Source: Pseudomonas migulae
GTDB taxonomy: Bacteria; Pseudomonadota; Gammaproteobacteria; Pseudomonadales; Pseudomonadaceae
Assembly (NCBI RefSeq): GCF_024169315.1
Contig: NZ_JALJWR010000001.1
Span: 641,501-705,500, forward strand
Direction of reading: 5' to 3'
DNA: 64,000 bases
Shown here: positions 1 to 9,275 of the stretch, piece by piece
Layout of the letters: each line of letters starts with the position of its first letter
Numbering within the stretch: the first letter of the stretch is position 1
Position numbers and translations under genes: made by a program
The notes under the pieces: generated by a model
The model's input: only the letters and a program-made list of their open reading frames with translations
What the model was told of the DNA's origin: nothing
Database searches by the model: none

Positions 1-1244
1 TCAATCTGGTCTAGTTTTTCATCCAAAGACATGGCATCGCGCTCATGACGGTGGAGGTTGCCCTCCTCGTCTTCATCCCACTCAACGTCGCTGTCCGAGA
101 AGCGATTATTCAGTAATTCTTCATTTACGTTACCGTCATTGTCGATCGCGCCAAACATGTAGTGTTGCGAATAATCCGGTGACTGGATAATGGAATGAAT
201 TATGTTATTTCGTTGTTTTTGCACGAACTCGTCCAATGACTCTAGGTCATGGCTGCGTGCGACTTTCCGAATACCTTCAATGAGGCACTCGTCGCTGCCG
301 TCGGGTAGCACTAAGGGCTGCTCATCGTCCAGTTTACGTTGCAAGGCGACTTTGCCAGGAAAATCCTCTCCCAGCCTTGAGATGATGCGTTTTAGTTCCG
401 CGAGCGGATTTGCCTGTTTGAACCAGGAAAAATCTGTTTCAGGCAGCAGCAGTTCCTTCAATTCGTCCAAGCGTAGCTTAGGGGCCCGCTCCTGCACGAT
501 AGCAGCCACTAGTTTGCAAGTCTCAGCGGCAGACGTCTCATTGAACTCGACCGCCATGAGTGAAGGTTTTTGCTGGAGAAATGCTTCCAGTAGGCTGCCC
601 GTCGTGATGTTTTCAATGATCCGTGCAAGTTTTGCGTTGTGCACAAACCGCTTGATAAGCTCTTACGCCAGTGTTCGGTCTTGATGCTCCGAGGTAATTC
701 GGACGCAAAGTTGATGATCAGCGAGCACCTTGCACAACAAGGTATTGACCCACGCCAAATCCGTGTCTTCAACCTTAAGGATGACCTCGTGGAAACGGTT
801 GAAGTATTTTTTCGACGAGTTTGCGCCCTCGAAATACGGCTCGGCACCGTTGGAAAGGTTTTGCGACCCCAGATAGGCGATGCCATCGTGGCTCAATAAT
901 TTGATGTGGCACGCAGCATGGAGATAGAGGTCTGACGTCGGCAGTTGGCGAGCGATTGCCATGACCGTCTCGGTCATTACCCCTGCTTGCGTGTCATCCA
1001 GCTCAGCTACCCCAGCCAGACCGAGCAGGATCTTGGCAGGTGAGCCTGCGGCGCGCTTTAGATATTCTTGGTCTACATACCGGAACAGTGATTGCAAACC
1101 AGTCGCTGCGCCGTAAGTGATGATCTTTAGATCAGTGAGGGACGAGCGCTGCTTTCTATGTTCATAAGCCCCCTCGCCATAATGCCGGTGGTTTAACGTA
1201 GTGTTGAAGCTGGCCAATTCGTCCATAAAAAGCTCGAGATCCAA
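1..1244 (-). pseudogene. phospholipase D-like protein, interrupted by an in-frame TAA and open at the left edge
   Basis: Read from 1244 the frame gives 193 residues with one complete HKD signature (H113, K115, D120 in HIKLLSHD), followed by GSQNLSNG and a downstream Glu, as in PLD-superfamily proteins with a single HKD half-site. A TAA at 663-665 stops the frame. The same frame then stays open without a stop to base 1, giving about 220 more codons beginning ELIKRFVHNAKLARII and ending in an acidic stretch. This looks like one gene of more than 410 codons with a nonsense codon. The start is weak: TTG at 1244 has no clear ribosome site and the frame is closed by TAG just upstream, so the 5' end may also be lost. 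Alternatives are a genuinely short protein followed by a second ORF, or a sequencing error. The cellular role is unknown. Confidence 0.6.
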
Positions 1245-1673
1245 TGATGCGTTACTGTCTCCTGCCTCACCGCTTAGAGCAACCCCCGGCGCAGCCTATG
1301 TGCTGCGAATGACGGTGCCAGCGCAGCCTTCGGCACCGGCTCCGCAGAGTAACGCTGTGATGTGGCAAACGTACCGCACAGGCTGGGCGACAGGCACGCC
1401 TCCCAGAACTCGTAACAGTTTCGACCTGGTACCGGGTGATCCTCAATATCAGCGGTAGCTATCACGCCCTTCAGCGCCGCCGTTCATAGCATTCGAAGTT
1501 TGAGGCGTCGCACCCAACTGGAGAACTACCAGCCCGGGCGGCATTTCACCACGCCCTGAGCGCGTCGACACAAAGTCAGCTGGACAATAGCGGTCTGGAT
1601 CGCACGACGCTCAAGGGACAAGTTCCTCGCCGTCGTATCTCCAAACATTCAACAACTGGGAACAGAACTGTGA
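1245..1673. other. stretch with no recognisable gene
   Basis: Short open frames occur on both strands, but none has a credible ribosome site or a protein I recognise. The stretch lies between two truncated genes and probably consists of rearranged remnants. Confidence 0.4.
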
Positions 1674-2189
1674 GTGTTGGCGCTGATCGCGGGCGACTTA
1701 CCCAAGGTTCATAGTCATCTCGCCACAATGCAAAAAAGCATCGCACTGCATGACTTGCCGATCTGGCGCCAACTCACCCGATGCTTCGAAAGCATTCTTC
1801 TGATTCGCCAGGATGAACCAGAGGTGGGTTTGCGCCGGCTGAGTGAAACAATGAGCGAAATGGACCAGCAAGGCGCCAGTCCGTTTTATAGCCTGCTGCG
1901 TTGCGAAGGTGTGCAAGGGATGGCGATGCTGGGCTTGAACCAGCAGGCCCTGGAGACGATCGATGAAACCATACGTATTGCCTCGTCACGTGATGAACGA
2001 TGGTTTCTACCGGAACTGCTGAGAGTCAAGGGACAACTGCTGCTCAAAGACGCTACACCGTCATCACGCAACTATGTGAATGAACTGCTGAATCAAGCGT
2101 TGATACAGGCCGACAACCAGGGCGCCGGGTTTTGGCGTGCCCGTATTGCTTTCGATCTGGCACAGTCATTAGCGGTGACACGCGCGTAG
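1674..2189 (+). pseudogene. C-terminal fragment of a TPR-containing ATPase-type transcriptional regulator
   Basis: The 171 residues are helical and repeat-like. The segment ERWFLPELLRVKGQLLL followed by ALIQADNQGAGFWRARIAFDLAQSL matches the end of large winged-helix or cyclase-linked regulators, where an AAA-like ATPase is followed by TPR repeats (typically GERWWEPELHRLKGELLL). The family is usually several hundred to over a thousand residues long. Here no ATPase or DNA-binding part precedes it and the start is TTG or GTG with no clear Shine-Dalgarno, so this is read as a stranded C-terminus. The family call rests on recall of the motif. A free-standing small TPR protein is possible but less likely given the debris on both sides. 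Confidence 0.45.
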
Positions 2190-2205
2190 GTCTGCCTGTC
2201 TGCCT

Positions 2206-2349
2206 CTAGAGGCTATACCCCGTCAAAAATTGCCCATCCTTGCTGGCGAGAAACAGCACATAGCCCGGCATGCCGACGACCCCGGCTAGCGAAGCAAAGT
2301 TGATCACCCCGCTGGCCTTGATGTTCTCTCGGTGGAAAATTGTTGGCAT
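2206..2349 (-). pseudogene. internal fragment of a short-chain dehydrogenase
   Basis: About 45 codons on the minus strand contain ASLAGVVGMPGYVLFLASKDG, which corresponds to the catalytic Ser region and the YxxxSK region of classical SDR enzymes. The TGxxxGxG cofactor motif, the NNAG motif and the C-terminal third are missing. The fragment ends at a stop next to the end of the psiE-like gene and is clearly non-functional. Confidence 0.5.
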
Positions 2350-2365
2350 TGCGAAGCCCTCGTAG

Positions 2366-2800
2366 CTATTCATCCTTATCACACTCTCGTAAGTCATCCT
2401 TATCACGCTCCCGTAAGAGCCAGCAGACGATGCCGAGCACCAAGGTGGCAAATCCTAGTGCGGCAATGGTGAGCGCAGGCGTAGCGGCAGAATCGAGAAT
2501 AACGAACTTCCGGCTGAGCGCCAGCAAGGCGATCAACAGCACTGTGCGAACCTGAACGATGCTGTTGCGTCGTAGGGCCGGGCGCACAATCGAATGCTTA
2601 AACTCCAGGGCTATCAGCACGGTGAAGATTGAGCCAAAGAGGGCCTGGAAAACATCGTGATCTAGAGGGTCAATCGCACCACCGATCACCAACGGCACAA
2701 CCCTGCGACAGAGCTGCAGTAGCGCCATCAAAATCACAGACGCGATAATGAGACTGAGCGCTATAACAACCAATTGTTCGAAACGTTCGTAAGCATTCAT
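2366..2800 (-). CDS. psiE: PsiE-family membrane protein
   Basis: The protein of 144 residues starts at MNAYERFEQLVVIALSL and has four hydrophobic segments (about residues 8-28, 45-65, 75-95 and 105-125), the layout of the PsiE (phosphate-starvation-inducible E) family of small inner-membrane proteins of unknown mechanism. An upstream extension to 2887 is open, but the family start fits 2800. It follows clpG on the same strand after about 190 bases. PsiE and ClpK/ClpG homologues occur together in the mobile locus of heat resistance of proteobacteria, which supports the call. Its last residues contain a tandem duplication (RERDKDDL / RECDKDE) from a 24-base repeat at 2371-2418. Function in stress tolerance is inferred from context only. 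Confidence 0.75.
   Translation of the reverse strand: MNAYERFEQLVVIALSLIIASVILMALLQLCRRVVPLVIGGAIDPLDHDVFQALFGSIFTVLIALEFKHSIVRPALRRNSIVQVRTVLLIALLALSRKFVILDSAATPALTIAALGFATLVLGIVCWLLRERDKDDLRECDKDE
2371..2418. repeat. two imperfect 24-base tandem copies at the 3' end of psiE
   Basis: Units 2371-2394 and 2395-2418 share 21 of 24 bases (CATCCTTATCAC core). Because 24 is a multiple of three, the duplication keeps the psiE frame and only lengthens the charged C-terminal tail by eight residues. Confidence 0.7.
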
Positions 2801-2992
2801 CAGCGTCCACTGAAGTCTGAAATTTTTCAGCGTCGAGTTGCGCTCACGCCTTTCAGAATCAGGCTTTGACACGATAACCCTCCACACTTGCGTCTTCAGT
2901 CCGCCGGGCTCGTCCAGGCATTTGAGGATTCAGTACACCACTGCACGTCGTGATCAACAGGCCTGCTCCCAGGTTACGTGAGTGTGCTGGGG

Positions 2993-5755
2993 CTAAGTCC
3001 CGGTCTCCGCAGTAGGTGCCAGATCATCTGGCTGGTCTGGCGGACTACTCTTTCCGGAGGTCTTTGGCGCATCCACCTCCACTTTATTGAAGACCACTTC
3101 CCTACGTTCCGTGTCGTAACCCAACTCAACACTGTCGCAGGCTTGCAGCTTGCCAGCGAGCATTTCCTTCGCAAGCCGCGTTTCGACGGCCTGGCGAATC
3201 TGACGTTTCAACTCGCGCGCGCCAAACTCAGGCTGATAACCAACATCCGCCAGATGATCGATGAGTGAACCATCAATTTTCACGGTGATGTTCTGTGCCG
3301 CTGCAGTTCGAATGACCCGATCAAGCTGAATGCTCACAATCGATCGGATGTTGTCACGGGTAAGGGCATGGAACACGATGATGTCATCAATACGGTTCAG
3401 GAATTCGGGACGAAAATGCCCTTTCAGGACGCCCATTAATTCATCACGTAACGCTTTATCCGTAAGGCGTTCATCTTCGGGGCGCTCAAGATTCTCCATG
3501 ATCACGGGAGAGCCCAAGTTGCTGGTGGCAATGATGATCGTGTTGCTGAAGTCCACGACACGTCCCTTGCCGTCCGTGAGACGCCCATCGTCGAATACCT
3601 GCAGCAATACGTTGCTCACATCGGGATGCGCCTTTTCGATCTCGTCGAGCAGAATCACACTGTAGGGCTTGCGGCGGACACGCTCTGTCAACTGACCGCC
3701 TTCGTCATATCCCACATAACCGGGTGGCGCGCCGATCAAACGAGCAACCGCATGCCGCTCCATGTACTCCGACATATCAATACGAATGATCGATTGCTCG
3801 TCACCAAACACCGTTTCCGCCAACGCTTTGGCAAGTTCAGTTTTGCCAACGCCCGTAGGGCCAAGAAAGAGAAACGTGGCAATAGGTCTGTTCGCCTGAC
3901 CAAGGCCGGCTCGAGACAAACGAACGGCATCGCTGACCGCGAGAACAGCGTCTTCCTGTCCAACCAGCCGCTCACGCAACGTGTCTTCCATATTCAACAG
4001 TTTTTGACGCTCTTCCTGCGTAAGCTCGGTCACAGGAATACCGGTGAGACGGGACAGCACCTCGGCAATTGATTCCAGGGTCACCTCAAGGGTTTCGGAA
4101 CCTGTCTTGCGCTGCCAGGCTTCTGTTTCCTCTCCCAGTTGCGCTTGTTTTTGACCAATGCGTTCTTCGAAGCCTTTGGATTCATCAAAACGTTTACGGG
4201 AAGATGCATAGTCCTGTTCACGTTTAAGTTGCGTGATTTCGGCTTCCAGCTCCTGGATGCCAGCCGGCCTTGAGGAGGAACTGATTCGAACACGGGCCGC
4301 GGCCTGATCGATCAGGTCAATGGCTTTATCCGGTAGATAGCGCGAGGTGATGTAACGATCCGACAGCTCAGCTGCCGCCACAAATGCTTCATCGGCGAAT
4401 GTGACCTGGTGATGAGCCTCAAGCTTATCGCGCAGCCCACGCAAGATAATGATGGTCTGTTCGACGGTGGGCTCGGATATCAGCACAGGCTGAAAACGTC
4501 GTTCAAGCGCTGCGTCTTTTTCGATGTGCTTTTGATACTCATTGAGTGTCGTCGCACCGATCAAACTAAGCTCCCCGCGTGCCAATGCGGGTTTCAGTAC
4601 GTTGGCAATATCCAGGCCGCCCTCCTCACCACCCTGCCCCGCGCCAACGATCGTGTGCAACTCGTCAATGAACAGAATAAGCTCCGAGCTTTTTGCGGCG
4701 ACTTCATCAAGTAGTTGCTTGGCTCGCTCCTCGAATTCACCACGATATTTAGAGCCCGCAACCATTGAGTTCAGATTGATTTCAACAAGCCGCCTGCCAC
4801 GCAGAATCTCAGGGACATCGCCTTTTACTATTCGTTGTGCAAGCCCTTCAACGATGGCTGTTTTACCGACGCCAGGTTCGCCGATAAGAACCGGATTGTT
4901 CTTTCTGCGCCGCGCCAGCACCTCGATGGTATTTTCGATTTCCTGCGCGCGCCCCAGTACGGGATCCAGTTTGCCCTCACGAGCCAGTGACGTCAGGTCG
5001 CGACCGAACTTGTCGAGTGTCGGTGTTCCCGTCGGGGTGTCGACTCGCCCATCCTCAGCCCCCTTACCCACCACCTTTACCACCTTCTGCCGCAAGGCTT
5101 CAGGCGTTACGCCGTATTTTTTGAGCAATGTCCCGGCGATACTTTCTGGTACGGAGGCAAGCCCTATCAACAAATGCTCTGGGCCAACGTACGAATGTCC
5201 TAAATCACGAGATGCCTGGAACGCAAAATTGAAAACTTTCTTTAACCGTGGCGAAATGCTCATCTGGTCCACCGGGGCCTGGGCCTCCGCTGTGCCCCTC
5301 TGAGCATGTTGATCGATGTAGCCTTTGATCTCGTCCGGAGAAAGCTTCAGCTCCTTAAGCAACGCCGTACCCACATCGGTATCCGCAAGCACATACAACA
5401 AATGCTCAGTATCGAGCTCGCTACGGTTGAGTTCATGGGCTTTCTCACCCGCGCGTTGCAGGATTTCCAGCGTCTGGGAACTGAATGCATCGGTTGCATC
5501 GACAGATTCTCGAGGCACTTGCGCAGAGAGCCTGAAGTCATCACCCGCTTGATCCTTTGCTCCGCCCATGCTGTCGAAAAAGCGGGACACACCCCCGCCC
5601 AGCAGAGAGTCGAATGGATTCAACATGCTTTGATGGCGTAAGAGTTGACGGTAATCGTGGTCGCAAATGGACATTGTCCTGGCTTGGCCATTTTGCGATA
5701 CGGTCACTCGCGCTACAGCGGGTCTCGCATTACATATTTCACAGAGAGTAGCCAT
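2993..5755 (-). CDS. clpG: ClpG/ClpK-type AAA+ disaggregase
   Basis: This is a 920-residue class I HSP100 ATPase. The N-terminus carries a zinc-finger-like cluster (C5, C8, C31, H33) that distinguishes ClpK/ClpG from ClpB and ClpC, followed by two ClpN repeats (about 92-225). Walker A boxes are GEPGVGKT (292-299) and GPTGVGKT (632-639), with Walker B at LFIDELHTI and ILLDEIEKA, and a short coiled middle domain at about 500-550. No ClpP-binding tripeptide stands out, consistent with an autonomous disaggregase rather than a protease partner. Family members give heat tolerance by dissolving aggregates, often from the transmissible LHR/TLPQC island. The start is ATG at 5755 with GGAG upstream. 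The Pro/Asp-rich C-terminal tail is typical. psiE follows downstream. It appears intact. Confidence 0.93.
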   Translation of the reverse strand: MATLCEICNARPAVARVTVSQNGQARTMSICDHDYRQLLRHQSMLNPFDSLLGGGVSRFFDSMGGAKDQAGDDFRLSAQVPRESVDATDAFSSQTLEILQRAGEKAHELNRSELDTEHLLYVLADTDVGTALLKELKLSPDEIKGYIDQHAQRGTAEAQAPVDQMSISPRLKKVFNFAFQASRDLGHSYVGPEHLLIGLASVPESIAGTLLKKYGVTPEALRQKVVKVVGKGAEDGRVDTPTGTPTLDKFGRDLTSLAREGKLDPVLGRAQEIENTIEVLARRRKNNPVLIGEPGVGKTAIVEGLAQRIVKGDVPEILRGRRLVEINLNSMVAGSKYRGEFEERAKQLLDEVAAKSSELILFIDELHTIVGAGQGGEEGGLDIANVLKPALARGELSLIGATTLNEYQKHIEKDAALERRFQPVLISEPTVEQTIIILRGLRDKLEAHHQVTFADEAFVAAAELSDRYITSRYLPDKAIDLIDQAAARVRISSSSRPAGIQELEAEITQLKREQDYASSRKRFDESKGFEERIGQKQAQLGEETEAWQRKTGSETLEVTLESIAEVLSRLTGIPVTELTQEERQKLLNMEDTLRERLVGQEDAVLAVSDAVRLSRAGLGQANRPIATFLFLGPTGVGKTELAKALAETVFGDEQSIIRIDMSEYMERHAVARLIGAPPGYVGYDEGGQLTERVRRKPYSVILLDEIEKAHPDVSNVLLQVFDDGRLTDGKGRVVDFSNTIIIATSNLGSPVIMENLERPEDERLTDKALRDELMGVLKGHFRPEFLNRIDDIIVFHALTRDNIRSIVSIQLDRVIRTAAAQNITVKIDGSLIDHLADVGYQPEFGARELKRQIRQAVETRLAKEMLAGKLQACDSVELGYDTERREVVFNKVEVDAPKTSGKSSPPDQPDDLAPTAETGT

Positions 5756-6040
5756 GATGAGTTGTCTCCAAAGATGGATAACACGGACTCATTCAGATGG
5801 GTCTACGGCCCCGTAAACGATGCTCAAGCAACAGGGGCATGAGATCCGCAATACGCTGAGATTGCTCAGGAAGACGATTACGTTGGAGGGAATGGCAGTC
5901 TCGGCTGACGACGCCATCCAATAACGATAGTCGGATCTCATCAAAACACGCTATGGGCGACCCAGGATACCGACGAACGACGTCTGATAAATTTGTGCAA
6001 AAAAATACCGCCAGTCGTAAACCACCTACTCATCAGCAAA
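5756..6040. other. upstream region of clpG; no gene recognised
   Basis: No supportable ORF lies here. It should contain the clpG promoter. A sigma-32-like pair (CTTGAG and CCCATCT on the minus strand, near 5800-5826) is present, but its spacing of about 20 is longer than the usual 13-17, so no promoter is called. Confidence 0.35.
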
Positions 6041-6043
6041 TGA

Positions 6044-6151
6044 GGCTATGGAATCACCAGCGTGATCGAGCAACGCTTCGATGTCGGAATTCGCAGGGGC
6101 GAATCGATCAGCAAGGACATGATTGCGGTTCGCACCAAAACCATCGGATAA
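6044..6151 (+). pseudogene. fragment of a LysR-type regulator effector domain
   Basis: About 35 codons read VIEQRFDVGIRRGESISKDM then IAVRTKTIG and a stop. This is the segment of the LysR substrate-binding domain that usually reads FDAGIRLGE..AKDMIAVRIG. The frame is closed by TGA at 6041 and TAA at 6149-6151, so nothing of the DNA-binding domain remains. It is a relic. Confidence 0.55.
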
Positions 6152-6188
6152 AAAGCCGCCGAAAATGACAGCAAAAGAACGAGCGCGC

Positions 6189-6491
6189 GAGGTCTTGCCG
6201 GCATTGGAGGAAACGTAGAACGCGTTCAGCGATTACGGCAAGCGCCAACAACGACTATAGTCAATGGTGCGTCAGAGCGAATCCAGCCTTTCCGCTGCCA
6301 ACCTGGCCTCAATCCAATACCGCGAAGGCACGGCGGATCTCCTCGTGCTTCTTGATGCGGATAGTGAACGTCTCGCAACCGAAGACACTCAGGCTCAGGC
6401 CTCAAACGAGGTGTATCGAGGCATCGTCGCCATTTGTAAATCACTTGGCGGTGGATGGAGTTATCCCCCCGGGCAAGTCGTATCCCGCTGA
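6189..6491 (+). pseudogene. C-terminal remnant of an RND-efflux outer-membrane channel (OprM/NodT family)
   Basis: In one frame the sequence reads EVLPALEET, stop (6216), NAFSDYGKRQQRL, stop (6258), then YREGTADLLVLLDADSERL and ending KSLGGGW. This is the conserved C-terminal coiled region and terminal ALGGGW motif of TolC-like RND outer-membrane lipoproteins. Two internal stops and the absence of the N-terminal barrel show a dead gene. It abuts the LysR fragment, so two unrelated genes were probably joined by a deletion. Confidence 0.65.
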
Positions 6492-6527
6492 GCAGACCCC
6501 AACCGCCCATCTATAAGGGCTCAAGCC

Positions 6528-7064
6528 ATGCACACTTCAGAATTGGATGATGCGAAAGAAACGAATGGCGACCTGGTTCAGGGGCCGCTGCCGGCCGGCA
6601 CTGTCGCGCCCGACTTCACTCTGTACGCAACCCCTGATCAGCAGTTGTCGCTACGCGAGCTAAAGGGAAATCCCGTGATACTGGCGTTTTATCCCGCAGA
6701 CTGGACTTCGGTTTGTGGCGACCAACTGACTTTGTACAACCAGTTGCTACCCACATTCAGAGAATACGGTGCGACGCTACTGGGTATCTCAGTTGACAGC
6801 GCCTGGTGTCATCAGGCCTTTGCCAAAGATCGAAATTTTCACTTCAGCCTGCTGGCCGATTTCGAGCCCAAAGGGGCTGTGGCGCGGCAGTATGGAGCCT
6901 ACGAGTCCCACCTGGGGGTTTGTAAGCGGGCGCTGTTCGTGATTGACAAGGAGGGGGTGGTCGCCTGGAGCTACGTCTCCCCGATGGCAATCAATCCGGG
7001 GGCGGACGGCATTCTGGATGCGCTGGATGCTCTGGCGAATTCATCACAAAGCACGCCAACCTAA
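6528..7064 (+). CDS. AhpC/TSA-type peroxiredoxin
   Basis: The 178-residue protein has a thioredoxin fold without signal peptide, so it is probably cytoplasmic. It should reduce peroxides through a peroxidatic cysteine in YPADWTSVCGDQ, the place of the usual PxxFTFVCPTE motif. The Thr and Cys are kept but Phe-Val is replaced by Ser-Val and the proline after Cys by Gly. Other cysteines (WCHQ and VCKRA) could resolve the sulfenate. The start is ATG at 6528 with AGGGC upstream. A DsbA-like gene follows after 17 bases and is probably co-transcribed, which suggests a thiol-redox pair. AhpE-like one-Cys and BCP-like alternatives cannot be separated by reading. Confidence 0.85.
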   Translation: MHTSELDDAKETNGDLVQGPLPAGTVAPDFTLYATPDQQLSLRELKGNPVILAFYPADWTSVCGDQLTLYNQLLPTFREYGATLLGISVDSAWCHQAFAKDRNFHFSLLADFEPKGAVARQYGAYESHLGVCKRALFVIDKEGVVAWSYVSPMAINPGADGILDALDALANSSQSTPT

Positions 7065-7081
7065 AATTAACAGGTGATCCC

Positions 7082-7609
7082 ATGGCCACTCTCAAAGTCC
7101 CGGTAAGTGCCAGCGACCATCGCCAGGGAAGTGCGCATGCCAAGGTCACACTGGTGGAATTTGGCGACTATCAATGTCCCTATTGCGCTGAAGCGTATTG
7201 GATAGTCAAGAATCTGCAACAGCATTTTCGCGATGATTTGCTGTTCGTGTTCCGTAATTTTCCACTGACCACTGCTCACCCGCATGCGATGGCTGCAGCT
7301 GTCACCGCTGAGTTTGCCGGGAGTCGAGGATTCTTCTGGGAGGCTCACGACGAATTGTATGAAAATCAGGATCGATTAGGCCTGCCGCTGTTTCGGGCCA
7401 TCGCTCTAAAACATGGCCTCCCCGACGAAGAACTCTATCTTGCCATGCAAGACGGTACCTACGTACCCAAAATAAAATCCGATTTTAATGGCGGCGTACG
7501 GAGCGGCGTGAATGGCACCCCAGCGTTTTACATTGACGGGATTCGCTATGACGGGGCTCCAGAGTTCACCGAGATGAGTCAGATGATTGAGCTTTCGTTA
7601 ATGAGTTGA
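7082..7609 (+). CDS. DsbA-family thioredoxin-fold protein, cytoplasmic
   Basis: The protein of 175 residues carries a CPYC active site in FGDYQCPYCAEAY near residue 33 and a cis-proline loop in NGTPAFYIDG, the hallmarks of the DsbA/thioredoxin_4 group, including the domain found fused to some NhaA antiporters. No signal peptide is visible, so it is not a periplasmic DsbA. A role in thiol-disulfide exchange in the cytosol, possibly as reductant of the peroxiredoxin encoded 17 bases upstream, is an inference from linkage. The CPYC dipeptide resembles glutaredoxin. Confidence 0.85.
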   Translation: MATLKVPVSASDHRQGSAHAKVTLVEFGDYQCPYCAEAYWIVKNLQQHFRDDLLFVFRNFPLTTAHPHAMAAAVTAEFAGSRGFFWEAHDELYENQDRLGLPLFRAIALKHGLPDEELYLAMQDGTYVPKIKSDFNGGVRSGVNGTPAFYIDGIRYDGAPEFTEMSQMIELSLMS

Positions 7610-7812
7610 CGAAATCGCTAGATAGTGAAATCGCTTGGCATCACCCACACCGTAGCCGAGGGCGAACGTGCCCCATTGCGCAGCGCACCAGGTTTGCATT
7701 CGATGATATTTCAATACGGGAGATTGAAGAATCCACGGTGCTGCCAGCGACAAGCATCGCTCATAAAGCAGCGGCACGAAAATATCAGCCCAGCGAACCG
7801 AGGACATAAAAA

Positions 7813-8007
7813 ATGGCGATGTTAATTTTTGACAGTTCGGAAGATTCCATAGTCGAGGCCCATGTCCTGGTCGAGGCGCTGAATGAATGGTTGGCGGAAC
7901 AGCAGCCCAGTTGCCCGCTAAGGTCCGCCCGTGCGCAATGTTGCTATCGGCCCGATGGCACGCTGGATTCTGTATTGACCGTACTAACAGACGTGGTGGT
8001 GGATTAA
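7813..8007 (+). CDS. small hypothetical protein, 64 residues
   Basis: The start ATG at 7813 is preceded by GAGGA at a good distance, which is why I accept this short ORF. The product is acidic, begins MAMLIFDSSEDSIVEAHVLV and has a Cys-Cys pair in the middle. I recognise no family. It sits between the DsbA-like gene and ltrA on the same strand and might be the last gene of the redox operon. Confidence 0.45.
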   Translation: MAMLIFDSSEDSIVEAHVLVEALNEWLAEQQPSCPLRSARAQCCYRPDGTLDSVLTVLTDVVVD

Positions 8008-8033
8008 AGAGGTGCACACGGAGCCAGCAGCGA

Positions 8034-9134
8034 ATGAAATCTTTGAAGTATTATGAAAAGAATCGACACGCCACATGGTTAGAGTTGTTTTTTGACCTGA
8101 TTTTTGTTGTTGCAATTGGCAAGGTTACGCATACTCTCGGACATCTTCATCACGGCCATTTTGAACAGGAGCAATTATGGACATTTTTACTGCTTTTTGT
8201 TCCATTATGGTGGATCTGGTCCAGCCACACGATTTACTCAAATAGGTTTGATACAGACAGTAACCTTCACCGCTTGGCAACTTTATTTTTAATGTTGCTG
8301 CTCATTGTGCTGTCTGCACGGATTGGGGAAGAATTGGAAGTAAACTATGCGCTTGTTATTACCTGCTATTTTGGTATACGTGCCATCATCAGTATTATGT
8401 ACATTTCGTCCATAAATAAATTCGATCATCGTAGTGAATTCTCCTCCAGGCTTGGCTTCGCCCTGTTAGTTAGCGCAGCTGTTAGTCTTTCATCCATTCT
8501 TTTTGACCCACCTATGCGTTACCTTGTCGCTTACATTGGGATTTTTCTTGATATTCTGCTCCCTTTATTTTCTTGGGGTAAGCTAAAGCCATTGCCCGCA
8601 CATACAGAACACTTGGTTGAACGACTAGGTTTACTCACCCTCATCTTATTGGGCGAGTCGGTAATTAGCCTTTCTGGAGGGTTATCTGACATTCAATGGG
8701 ATCGTTATAATGTGATGGCGGCAATCACCGGATTTATCATGATTTGCAGTATCTGGTGGATATATTTTGATAGCTTTTACTTGTTGAGCAAAAATGAAAG
8801 TAGTATGAGTGGACACTCCTTAATCTACTCGCACCTTTTTCTATTTATGGGGCTAGCACTTCTCGCAAATTTGATCAGGCATGCGATCCTGAATGACATT
8901 GCGATGCGCGATTTCCAGATTACGTCAATCATCGGCATGGCCTTATTTTTCTTAGGCAAGCAATATGGCTACTTCATAGCGGTACCTAAAATAAGGAAAT
9001 ACATACTACAAAACACCTTGATCGTGTTTTCTCTAGGTGGTTTGGTTATATTCCTACCCCGCGTCGAGTACATATTGGTCGGCCTGACAGCAACCATGAT
9101 CTGTTATGTTTTACTAAACTTCAGGTATCGTTGA
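8034..9134 (+). CDS. ltrA: low temperature requirement protein A (LtrA) family membrane protein
   Basis: The 366-residue protein has about ten hydrophobic segments. Its N-terminus, RHATWLELFFDLIFVVAIG, is the diagnostic opening of the LtrA family (W-x-E-L-F-x-D-L-x-x-V), and HLVERLGLLTLILLGESV is the conserved mid-protein motif. LtrA proteins are inner-membrane proteins of unknown biochemical role, named for growth of Listeria in the cold. The open frame extends upstream to 7887, but ATG at 8034 with GGAG about ten bases before it fits the family start. Base composition is clearly more A+T-rich than its neighbours, with many TTA, ATA and TTT codons, which suggests acquisition from another source. 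Confidence 0.88.
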   Translation: MKSLKYYEKNRHATWLELFFDLIFVVAIGKVTHTLGHLHHGHFEQEQLWTFLLLFVPLWWIWSSHTIYSNRFDTDSNLHRLATLFLMLLLIVLSARIGEELEVNYALVITCYFGIRAIISIMYISSINKFDHRSEFSSRLGFALLVSAAVSLSSILFDPPMRYLVAYIGIFLDILLPLFSWGKLKPLPAHTEHLVERLGLLTLILLGESVISLSGGLSDIQWDRYNVMAAITGFIMICSIWWIYFDSFYLLSKNESSMSGHSLIYSHLFLFMGLALLANLIRHAILNDIAMRDFQITSIIGMALFFLGKQYGYFIAVPKIRKYILQNTLIVFSLGGLVIFLPRVEYILVGLTATMICYVLLNFRYR

Positions 9135-9275
9135 ATCTTTAAAGTTGGGCCATATCACGGGTGGATCAGCTATCCGCGCACATCCATACATCCCTACCAA
9201 CCAAAGCGGGTGTTCGCCTGGAAAGCACGGGGGCAAACACAGCGCTGCGGGAGGCCCGCGCCAAGCGGCAAAAAC

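Noticed and set aside
5794..5830. Possible sigma-32 promoter of clpG (CTTGAG and CCCATCT on the minus strand)
   Set aside because: Spacing of about 20 bases is longer than the 13-17 expected and the -10 match is partial.
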